Assembly (NCBI GenBank): GCA_020723345.1
Contig: DYJA01000023.1
Span: 1 to 64,000, forward strand
Reading direction: 5' to 3'
Length of the DNA stretch: 64,000 nucleotides
Source of the DNA: Candidatus Aquidulcis sp.
GTDB lineage: Bacteria > Chloroflexota > Anaerolineae > UBA4142
The translations under genes and the position numbers were made by a program. Shown piece by piece: positions 34,699 through 41,639 of this stretch (its first letter is position 1; every line of letters starts with the position of its first letter). The notes beneath the pieces are model-generated. The model did no database searches. It was not told the DNA's origin and saw only the letters and a program-made list of their open reading frames with translations.

Positions 34699-35766
34699 GA
34701 GGACTTGATAGCAACGATTGACGCGTGGCGCGCGCGTGGCGACGCGGTTGCGCTCGCGACCGTCGTAAAAACGGGCGGCGCGACGCCGCGTCCGCTTGGT
34801 GCGAAGATGATCGTCAACGCGCGCGGCGAATTCGCAGGCAGCGTCAGCGGCGGCTGCGTCGAAGGCGCGGTGATCGAGGAAGCGCGGCGCGTCCTGAAAA
34901 CGGGCAAGCCCAAGTTGTTGAAATACGGCATTGCGGACGAGACCGCGTGGGATGTGGGATTGAGTTGCGGCGGGATGATTGAAGTCTGGTTGGAAATTGG
35001 AAGTTGGAAATTGGAGGTTGGAAAACCAGGTTGGCTGGACGAGATCGAGCGCGCAATTGAATTGGATGAGTTGTGCGCGCTTGCAACGATTGTCAGCGGC
35101 GCGAACGTTGGCGCGCAGATGATCGTGTACGCCGACGGTCGCACGTCTGGCGATTTGGGAGACGCGGCGCTGACCGCGCAAGTCGCGCGCGACGCGCAGC
35201 GCGCGATGGAACATGAAATGCCGGAGAATCGCGCGTATGGCGACGCGGAGATTTTCATCGACGTGTTCGCGCCGAAACCGAAACTCGTCATCTTCGGCGG
35301 TGTGCATACCGCGATTCCACTGACGCAGTTCGCGCAGACGCTCGGTTTCCGCGTGACGATTGTGGACGGGCGCGAACGCTTTGCGAACCGCGAACGCTTT
35401 CCGACTGCCGACGAAATCATCGTCGAGTGGCCCCAGGACGCGCTCGCGCAAATCAAGATCGACGCGTCCACGTACATCGCGATCCTCACGCACGATCCCA
35501 AATTCGACCTGCCCGCGCTCGCCGCGCTGTCGAAAACCGCGCCACCGCGCTACATCGGCGCGATGGGTTCGCGCGCGACGCGCGCGCAACACTTCGCGGA
35601 ACTGCGCGCGCAAGGCGTCTCGGAAGAATTTTTATCGCGCGTGCACGGACCAATCGGCTTGGACTTGGGCGCGCGCACGCCGGAGGAAATCGCGCTCGCG
35701 ATCATCGCGGAGGTGATAGCGGTGCGATACGGGAAGAAAGGCAGAAGGATGAAGGATGAAGGATGA
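34693..35766 (+). CDS. XdhC/CoxI-family molybdenum-enzyme maturation protein
   Basis: The 357-residue protein has the XdhC N-terminal domain (GDAVALATVVKTGGATPRPLG, GSVSGGCVEGAVIEEA, GLSCGGMIEVW) and the NAD-binding-like C-terminal domain (LVIFGGVHTAIPLTQFA, YIGAMGSRAT, HGPIGLDLGARTPEEIALAI). XdhC proteins load sulfurated molybdenum cofactor into xanthine-dehydrogenase-type enzymes; none is nearby. Three heptamer arrays touch the gene: one forms the start, one lies in frame (EIGSWKLEVGKPG), and one forms the stop region (GRRMKDEG). The enzyme looks intact otherwise. Confidence 0.88.
   Translation: MKEDLIATIDAWRARGDAVALATVVKTGGATPRPLGAKMIVNARGEFAGSVSGGCVEGAVIEEARRVLKTGKPKLLKYGIADETAWDVGLSCGGMIEVWLEIGSWKLEVGKPGWLDEIERAIELDELCALATIVSGANVGAQMIVYADGRTSGDLGDAALTAQVARDAQRAMEHEMPENRAYGDAEIFIDVFAPKPKLVIFGGVHTAIPLTQFAQTLGFRVTIVDGRERFANRERFPTADEIIVEWPQDALAQIKIDASTYIAILTHDPKFDLPALAALSKTAPPRYIGAMGSRATRAQHFAELRAQGVSEEFLSRVHGPIGLDLGARTPEEIALAIIAEVIAVRYGKKGRRMKDEG
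34986..35022. repeat. TTGGAAA/TTGGAAG heptamer array inside the XdhC-like gene
   Basis: Five units of TTGGAAA, TTGGAAG and TTGGAGG lie in frame just after the conserved GLSCGGMIEVW motif. AT-rich composition contrasts with the gene. Confidence 0.8.
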
Positions 35767-35818
35767 AGGATGAAGGATGAAGCAATTTTTCATCCTTCAT
35801 CCTTCATCCTTCATACTT
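35748..35818. repeat. Inverted GGATGAA/TTCATCC heptamer pair
   Basis: Four GGATGAA units, a short AGCAATTTT centre and four CATCCTT units form a near-perfect hairpin of more than 60 bases. The left half encodes the last residues and stop of the XdhC-like protein; the right half ends at the HD gene's stop codon. Confidence 0.88.
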
Positions 35819-35821
35819 TGA

Positions 35822-36376
35822 TTACACGCCCAGCGTCGGCGCGACTTCCTTCAACGCCGCCAACACATTCCCAATGTGCTCGTCCAGCGGCACGCCGAGC
35901 GCGTCCGCGCCTTTCGCAATGTCCTCGCGATTCACGCCGCGCGCGAACGCCTTGTCCTTCCATTTTTTCTTCACCGAAGAAACTTCCAGATCGGCGAGTT
36001 TCTTCGAAGGACGCACGAGCGCGACGGCGATCACCAGCCCCGTCAATTCGTCCACTGCGTAGAGCGTTTTCTCCAGCGGCGTCACGCGTGGAATATCGAG
36101 CGCGTCGCCGTGCGACCAGATGGCGCGCACCCATTCCTCGGGAAAGCCGAGTTCGCGCAAAATCTCGCCGTCCTTCTGCGGATGCTGATCGGGAAACTTT
36201 TCGTACGCAAAATCGTGGACGAGTCCAATGTTGCCCCACAAGTTTTCGTCCTCGCCGAACTTGCGCGCGTACCATTTCATCGCGGCTTCTACGGCGAGAC
36301 AATGCTTGCGAAGTAAATCGCTCTGCGTGTACTCGCAGAGGAGTTGCCAGATTTCGTCACGGTTGAGTGGATTCAT
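35822..36376 (-). CDS. HD-domain hydrolase
   Basis: The 184-residue protein has an HD-type metal site: LRKHCLAVEAAM near residue 25, GLVHDFAYEKFPDQHP near 52, a further histidine in WSHGDAL near 90, and the aspartate in YAVDELTG near 107. Similar small HDIG proteins act on nucleotides or phosphate esters. The ATG overlaps the PIN-gene stop (ATGA), so it is coupled to the toxin-antitoxin pair upstream, perhaps only by chance. Confidence 0.82.
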   Translation of the reverse strand: MNPLNRDEIWQLLCEYTQSDLLRKHCLAVEAAMKWYARKFGEDENLWGNIGLVHDFAYEKFPDQHPQKDGEILRELGFPEEWVRAIWSHGDALDIPRVTPLEKTLYAVDELTGLVIAVALVRPSKKLADLEVSSVKKKWKDKAFARGVNREDIAKGADALGVPLDEHIGNVLAALKEVAPTLGV

Positions 36377-36816
36377 TCTGCCTCATTTATGATTTCTGAT
36401 TTCTGATTTAGGATTTCGAGAAACTGCGCGGGCGTTACAATTTTGACGCGGCGATGCTGTTTGAGATCGAGCAAATGCTGATTGCCCGAAACGAGATAAT
36501 CTGCGCCGCCTTCGGCCGCGCACGCAAGTACCAGGTTATCGGGTGGATCCTGCGGAATGAGGTTTTCCACTTGATGAACGACAATCATTCTTGCGCTGTT
36601 GCGATGACGGTTGATGAAGCCAGTGATTGTTTCTTCATCTAGATTATATTTGCGCTGGATATGTCTCCGATGCAAGGCGTCACGCGCTTCATCAAGAATA
36701 GCTTCGCATGTCACTAACTCAAATTCCGTTGGACGCGCGAGAATCTGGGCTGGTTTTCCGACGGGTTTGATCAAGGCGCTCACAAAGACATTAGCATCCA
36801 AGACGATGGCAATCAT
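36373..36816 (-). CDS. PIN-domain toxin (putative ribonuclease)
   Basis: The 147-residue protein carries PIN acidic residues: LDANVFVSAL (Asp7), CEAILDEARDAL (Glu), and DPPDNLVLACAAEGGADYLVS with the Asp pair. PIN toxins cleave RNA. It directly follows, with a four-base overlap, the Phd-type antitoxin gene. The last residues (NQKSEIINEAE) are encoded by a GATTTCT-type heptamer array that runs to the HD start codon. Confidence 0.88.
   Translation of the reverse strand: MIAIVLDANVFVSALIKPVGKPAQILARPTEFELVTCEAILDEARDALHRRHIQRKYNLDEETITGFINRHRNSARMIVVHQVENLIPQDPPDNLVLACAAEGGADYLVSGNQHLLDLKQHRRVKIVTPAQFLEILNQKSEIINEAE
36382..36418. repeat. GATTTCT heptamer array encoding the PIN tail
   Basis: Four units of GATTTCT/GATTTAG type lie at the 3' end of the PIN gene and are translated as its C-terminus. 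Confidence 0.75.
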
Positions 36817-37220
36817 TGGCGTTTCCGTTTACGTGTCTTGTATACTGTTTTTGATTCCGCCGCTATTTTCCTGGCTTTTTCCGCGCGCACTTCGGCAATG
36901 GCTAGAGCAATGTCACGGTCAACTTCTTCTTCGGGATAATCAGGCATCGTCGCGTGAACCTGTTCGAGAAACTCAGCAAGATCACGGCGAGCTTGCGCGC
37001 GGCGACTTGCCTCGTCAACCTTTTGCGCTACCTCAGGCGAGGCGCTGCCTGCATGCACAAGTTGTTGATAATCCGCCATCGGAATAATTGCGACGACGGG
37101 AATGCCGCTTTTCTCCACGATTAAATGTTCATTCGCTGCGTACGCGTGCTTGATGATTTCGCCGAACTTGTTTTTCGCTTCCGTCGCGCTCACGACGCGC
37201 ACCGTTGGGGCGTTCTTCAT
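36813..37220 (-). CDS. Phd/YefM-family antitoxin
   Basis: The ATG at 37220 follows GGAGGTGAGC. The 135-residue protein has the Phd/YefM N-terminus (VRVVSATEAKNKFGEIIKHA, EKSGIPVVAIIPMADYQQL), which binds operator DNA. Its C-terminal half is a charged helix region that should wrap the PIN toxin. It is longer than typical Phd (about 80-90). A palindrome overlaps its promoter, consistent with self-repression. Confidence 0.88.
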   Translation of the reverse strand: MKNAPTVRVVSATEAKNKFGEIIKHAYAANEHLIVEKSGIPVVAIIPMADYQQLVHAGSASPEVAQKVDEASRRAQARRDLAEFLEQVHATMPDYPEEEVDRDIALAIAEVRAEKARKIAAESKTVYKTRKRKRQ

Positions 37221-37232
37221 GCTCACCTCCGA

Positions 37233-37278
37233 TTAGCCAATCTTGGCTAATTATAGCCAATGTTAGGCGGTGCGTCAA
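37233..37278 (-). promoter_or_regulatory. Promoter and palindromic operator of the PIN/Phd operon
   Basis: TTGACG (37278-37273) and TATAAT (37255-37250) are 17 bases apart on the minus strand. The perfect palindrome TTAGCCAATCTTGGCTAA (37233-37250) starts at the -10 box, and ATTGGCTA is repeated just upstream. The layout fits binding by the antitoxin. Confidence 0.75.
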
Positions 37279-37279
37279 G

Positions 37280-37512
37280 AACAACGGACAAGTGCGGATT
37301 AAACGGACGGAACATCGCGCGCGGTCTGTCCGTTCAATTCGATTCAGTCCGTCGTCATCCCCCGATTACAACGGACAACACCGAAAAGCAACGGACACAT
37401 CCACTTGTTCACGAATTACGTTTGCGCGCACGCCCCCGTCCGTTTGTTTTCGCCTTTGTCCGTTGTACTCCCTTCCGCCTTGTGCGTTTAATCCGCTTTT
37501 GCCCGTTGTCCA
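37280..37512. repeat. Cluster of AACGGACA / TGTCCGTT copies
   Basis: About ten copies of an AACGGACA-like 8-mer lie in both orientations, with GCGGATTAAACGGAC near 37292 matched by an inverted near-copy near 37481-37495. The right half is inside the NACHT gene and encodes its Lys/Arg-rich tail. Confidence 0.6.
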
Positions 37513-40500
37513 CCTCCGCGTACCTCAAATTTCCCACCACCTCTTTGAGCGCGCGATATGCGGCACCCCGAACAATATCTTCTTTATCATTTGCCAATTC
37601 AAGCAACGCAAGCGCAATATATCCCTCTTTCGTACCCAACTGCCCCAACGCTCGCATGGCGTCGCGTCGCACGCGCGAATCTACTTGCACATCTCGCACC
37701 AACTCCAAAAGAATTTTCGCCGCTTCGTCCACGCGTCCCAGTTGCGCCAACGCATGTGCAGCGCCGCCGCGCCCCCCAGCATCCACTTTCGCGTCTTGCG
37801 CCGATGCCAAGAGCGCATTCACTACGACCTCATCGGCGCGTCCTAGTTGCCTCAACTCCCGCGCGGCTTCGCGTCGCACATACCAATCTACTTGCACATC
37901 TTGCGCCAACGCCAAGAGAATTCTCGTCGCTTCGTCTACGCGGCCCAGTTGCCCTAATATCAATGCGTCGAGGAATCGCTCCCAGGCATCTACTTTTTCG
38001 TCCTGCGCCAACGCCAAGAGAATTTTCGCCGCTTCGTCTACGCGCCCCAGTTCCCCTAACACTGATGCGTCGAGGATTCGCTCCAAGGCGTCTACTCTTT
38101 CGTCTTGCACCGACGCCAAGAATGAATTCACCACGACCTCATCGGCACATCCCAGTTGCCTTAACGCCTGCGCGGCGTCGCGTCGCACGTGACAATCTGC
38201 TTGCACATCCTGCGCTAAAGCCAAGAGTGCATTCACTATGACCACATCGCCACGACTCAGTTGCCCTAACACCCGCACGGCGGCACATCGGACCTGGTAA
38301 TACACTTTTTTGTCTTGCGCCAAAGCCAAAAGCACATTCACCATAACCGCATCACCGCGACCAAGTTGCCCTAACGCTTGCACGGCAGTGCACCGCACCT
38401 GGTAATATGCTTTTTCGTCTTGCACTAAGGCCAAGAGTGCATTCACTATGACTTTATCGCCGCGCTCCAGTTGCCCTAACGCTTGCGCGGCAGCGCATCG
38501 CACCTGGTAATATACTTTTTCGTCTTGCGCCAAAGCCAAGAGCGCATTCACCATAACCTCATCGCCGCGACCCAATTGCCCTAACGCTTGCGCGGCGGCG
38601 TGTTGCACCTCGTAGTATACTTTTCCGTTTTGCGCCAAAGCCAAGAGCGCATTCACTATGACTCCATCGCTGCGACCCAGTTGCTCTAACGCGTGCACGG
38701 CAGCATGTTGCACCTGGTAATCCACTCTTTCGCCTTGTGCCAACACCAAGAGACCTTTGGCTACGCGCGGATTGCCCCGCAAAGTACCGAGTGCCTGAAT
38801 TGAATCATTACAGAGGGAATCATATTGAGAGTGTTTGGCACCTACAAATTCGAGCAACGTATCTACAATCTTATTTTGCAATGTCTTGTGTACTTTCACG
38901 CCATCCGCCAAACACCGCGCCGCCAGAAACAAATCACGGTGAATCACCTCGTCAAACTTGTCGTGCTCACGCAGAATTTTTTCAACGATGATGCTTGGCG
39001 TATCGCCCTCATCGTTCAAACGACCGAGCAAAAGCAGAATTACTTCCAGCCAGCGCGAGTCGTAGAGATGCGGTTGAATCGCTTGCCACAACGCATCAGG
39101 CGTTTTGCGGTAACGCCAATACAAATCGGACGCCGCAAAATATTCTTGGAAGGTCAGGTGAATGAAACTCACCGCGCCTTGCTCTCGCTCAACCAAGATA
39201 CCTGTGCGGCTCGTCACCAGCGCAACAAACTGTTTCGCCTCGATGCGCGCGGTATCCTCGGAAAGATTCAGCGTCTTGTCCTCGACCAAAAACTCGGCAA
39301 CCTTCATTTCCAATGCGTGCTTGGATATTTGCGCGACATCCGCTTCTTGCGATTCGATGTGCATCCAGTACGCGGCGCGCTCCAATAATCGCCGCCGCAG
39401 TCGGTAATACGGTCGCTCACGGTCTTCAGGCGCGAGTCCTTTCCACTTGTCCCATTCCTCAATCAACGTCTCGGCGCAACGGTCGTACAGTTCGACCCGC
39501 GCATCGGGCAATTTGCCTTGCGCGCGCTGATGCACGAGCGCGATAATCGTGAGCGTCAACGGGTTCTCCGCCAATTTCATCAATCGCTCGTTCGCTTTGA
39601 GGTCATCGAACAAATTTGCCGCGCGCGTTTTGGCTTGTTCGGGTTCTCGTTCCCGCGCCGCGTACCATTTCTCGACAAACGATTGAATTTCGCTTTTGCC
39701 GAACGGCACGATGGTGTGATGCGCGAACGCGCGTTTATCGAGCGATGTGCTATCGTACCCCGCCACGCGCGAGGTGACGACGAACCGATTGCGTGGATAG
39801 CGACTGGCGAGCGCAGTAATTGCATTGCGAACATCGATGCGCTGTGCTGACTGGGACACTTCGTCCAAGCCATCCAAGCAAACGATTACCTGTCCATCTT
39901 CCAGCGCGCGCTCGAAAAACTTCTTGCCGAGCGAAACGTGCAACTGTTTCTCGGCGTAGGATTCAAAATACTCGACGAACGATTGTCCCGACCGCGCGAA
40001 ACTGCTCAGGCGAATCAGAATGGGCAAACCAAGTTCTCGACGAAGGACGAACGACGAACGACCAAAGTCTTCTGTCTCGCGAAGCGGTCCTTCGTCCTTC
40101 GTCGCGGTTTCCGCCGCCACCAACGTCAAGTACCGCAACAACGTGGACTTGCCTGCGCCTGGGTCGCCAAGAATCATCAGATTGCGATGCTCGCGGAGTG
40201 CTTGGTCAATCGTCACGCGGCGCGTGATTTTGGTTGGACGTTCGCGCTCGCGTTTCTCTTTCGGTTGGCGTTCGTCGCGCTCTTCCACTTCTTCCGCCGC
40301 GCTCAAAGCGATGTAAATGTCTTGTAGTTTGGGGCGTTCTTGCTCACCTGAATCCACAATGCCCGCGAGTTCAAGCAATTCCGTCTGCGCCACCAGCGCA
40401 TCGAGGTACGCTTGGCGTTGATACTTTTGTACCTCCGCGTCCAGCGCGCGGCGAATATCAGGGAGATGGCTGACCAATTCGTCAGTCGTTTTGAACGATT

Positions 40501-40837
40501 GGCATTTGTGCGTGGGATAAAGTTCTTCGGTGATAAATTTCGTCAGCGCGGGTTCGCGTTCGGCGCAATCCTTGAGGTAAATCAAAATCGGCTTGCCCAA
40601 TCGCCGCGCTTCGTGGTACTCGTCAACTGTCGGCTGGCTATAGATGTTGGCAAAGATGCCGAGGTACACGTCACATTCCGCAACGTGTTTCAGAAATACC
40701 TCGCGCACGGAATCAGGAAACGCGCCCGCAAATTCGATGGTGAAATTGTCCCATTCGGGTGATTGGAGCGCGTGATGCAACCCCGCGCGTTCAGGATCAA
40801 GCTCGCCTTGTTTGGAACTGACGAAGACTTTGGTCAT
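37409..40837 (-). CDS. DUF4062-NACHT-HEAT repeat STAND ATPase
   Basis: The start at 40837 gives 1142 residues and the usual DUF4062 N-terminus (TKVFVSSKQGELDPERAGL). Residues 1-130 are this TIR-like domain. A NACHT ATPase follows, with Walker A GDPGAGKS (224-231) and Walker B VIVCLDGLDEV (318-328). About eleven near-identical 31-35-residue HEAT-like repeats fill residues 735-1105, and a basic tail ends the chain. This plan (effector, NTPase switch, repeat sensor) matches bacterial NLR-like antiphage proteins. An in-frame inverted heptamer unit (40039-40107) separates Walker A from B. It appears to be a single-gene system beside a toxin-antitoxin pair. Confidence 0.85.
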   Translation of the reverse strand: MTKVFVSSKQGELDPERAGLHHALQSPEWDNFTIEFAGAFPDSVREVFLKHVAECDVYLGIFANIYSQPTVDEYHEARRLGKPILIYLKDCAEREPALTKFITEELYPTHKCQSFKTTDELVSHLPDIRRALDAEVQKYQRQAYLDALVAQTELLELAGIVDSGEQERPKLQDIYIALSAAEEVEERDERQPKEKRERERPTKITRRVTIDQALREHRNLMILGDPGAGKSTLLRYLTLVAAETATKDEGPLRETEDFGRSSFVLRRELGLPILIRLSSFARSGQSFVEYFESYAEKQLHVSLGKKFFERALEDGQVIVCLDGLDEVSQSAQRIDVRNAITALASRYPRNRFVVTSRVAGYDSTSLDKRAFAHHTIVPFGKSEIQSFVEKWYAAREREPEQAKTRAANLFDDLKANERLMKLAENPLTLTIIALVHQRAQGKLPDARVELYDRCAETLIEEWDKWKGLAPEDRERPYYRLRRRLLERAAYWMHIESQEADVAQISKHALEMKVAEFLVEDKTLNLSEDTARIEAKQFVALVTSRTGILVEREQGAVSFIHLTFQEYFAASDLYWRYRKTPDALWQAIQPHLYDSRWLEVILLLLGRLNDEGDTPSIIVEKILREHDKFDEVIHRDLFLAARCLADGVKVHKTLQNKIVDTLLEFVGAKHSQYDSLCNDSIQALGTLRGNPRVAKGLLVLAQGERVDYQVQHAAVHALEQLGRSDGVIVNALLALAQNGKVYYEVQHAAAQALGQLGRGDEVMVNALLALAQDEKVYYQVRCAAAQALGQLERGDKVIVNALLALVQDEKAYYQVRCTAVQALGQLGRGDAVMVNVLLALAQDKKVYYQVRCAAVRVLGQLSRGDVVIVNALLALAQDVQADCHVRRDAAQALRQLGCADEVVVNSFLASVQDERVDALERILDASVLGELGRVDEAAKILLALAQDEKVDAWERFLDALILGQLGRVDEATRILLALAQDVQVDWYVRREAARELRQLGRADEVVVNALLASAQDAKVDAGGRGGAAHALAQLGRVDEAAKILLELVRDVQVDSRVRRDAMRALGQLGTKEGYIALALLELANDKEDIVRGAAYRALKEVVGNLRYAEVDNGQKRIKRTRRKGVQRTKAKTNGRGRARKRNS
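40039..40107. repeat. Inverted GACGAAC/GTCCTTC heptamer pair inside the NACHT domain
   Basis: Four GACGAAC-type heptamers, about 20 spacer bases and two or three GTCCTTC heptamers form a unit of 69 bases, exactly 23 codons. It encodes a charged stretch between the Walker A and Walker B motifs (includes DFGRSSFVLRREL). Confidence 0.75.
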
Positions 40838-40844
40838 TGTCCAC

Positions 40845-40874
40845 ATTATCGCCCAAACCACTCTTGGCGTCAAA
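40845..40874 (-). promoter_or_regulatory. Leaderless promoter of the NACHT gene
   Basis: TTGACG and GATAAT (minus strand) are 18 bases apart, and the -10 box ends seven bases before the ATG at 40837. No ribosome binding site is seen, consistent with a leaderless message. Confidence 0.65.
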
Positions 40875-40917
40875 GTCGCGCGAACACAGGACAACTCCAG
40901 GTAGGGTATCCCCCCAT

Positions 40918-40947
40918 TGACACACAAAATAGTCTTAGTGTATGATC
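40918..40947 (+). promoter_or_regulatory. Promoter of the alternative complex III operon
   Basis: A perfect -35 TTGACA and TATGAT are 18 bases apart. Transcription should start near 40954, giving a leader of about 55 bases with GGAGGAG before the actA start codon. It diverges from the NACHT promoter. Confidence 0.75.
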
Positions 40948-41009
40948 GTTGCCGGGCTGAGACCTGACAGCCGTTCCTCGATTTCGCCTCGGACAAATAG
41001 GGAGGAGAT

Positions 41010-41546
41010 ATGCGCGCCACAATGAAGTCGTTTCGCGTACGCTTGATCGCCTTTGGAATTTTCGTCGTCGTGATTCTGCTCCTGGCGGGCGGAGTCTTCG
41101 TCGTTCAGGCACAGGCGCAAGCCACACCGCAACAGCCCGTCCCATTCCCTCACGTGAATATGGTTCAATCGGGCATCCCGTGCCTGTTCTGCCACGCCGA
41201 CGCGATCCGTTCCCCCACTGCCGGCATCCCCAGCGTCGAAAAATGTATGGGCTGCCACAAATTCATCGCCACGAATACGCCGGCGATCCAAAAAGTCGCC
41301 GATTATTATCAGCGCGGACAACCGATTCCCTGGGTGCGCGTGAATCGATTGCCGCGCTTTGTTTATTTTTCGCATCAAGTCCACGTCGTCGCGGGCGCGC
41401 TGAATTGCGAACGCTGCCACGGCGATGTGGGACGCATGACCGAATTTCAACCCGTGGCAAGGATGACGATGGGCTGGTGTCTCAATTGTCACAACGCGCA
41501 ACCCGAAGCGGATCGGTTGAAAGATTGCGTCGTCTGTCATCGGTAA
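41010..41546 (+). CDS. actA: Alternative complex III pentahaem cytochrome ActA
   Basis: The 178-residue protein has one N-terminal membrane helix (LIAFGIFVVVILLLAGG) and five CxxCH haem motifs: CLFCH, CMGCH, CERCH, CLNCH and CVVCH. This is the haem count of ActA, which receives electrons from the iron-sulfur subunit of the quinol-oxidising complex on the outer face of the membrane. GGAGGAG lies close to the ATG; a second ATG four codons later is an alternative start. The following genes complete the complex. Confidence 0.92.
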   Translation: MRATMKSFRVRLIAFGIFVVVILLLAGGVFVVQAQAQATPQQPVPFPHVNMVQSGIPCLFCHADAIRSPTAGIPSVEKCMGCHKFIATNTPAIQKVADYYQRGQPIPWVRVNRLPRFVYFSHQVHVVAGALNCERCHGDVGRMTEFQPVARMTMGWCLNCHNAQPEADRLKDCVVCHR

Positions 41547-41639
41547 AGCAATTTTCCCCGCCGATGGAAAGGAACACGGATGGCAAAAATAATTCAGTGT
41601 TCTTTTCGATCAGTCGGGAAACTCCCATAGGAGGCGTTT

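Noticed and set aside
37558-38241. Plus-strand frame across the HEAT repeats
   Set aside because: It is the complement of the NACHT repeat region and owes its length and periodic sequence to the repeats.
37510-38760. CRISPR-like or satellite array
   Set aside because: The 105-bp period is coding (35-residue HEAT-like units) with no unique spacers of uniform length.
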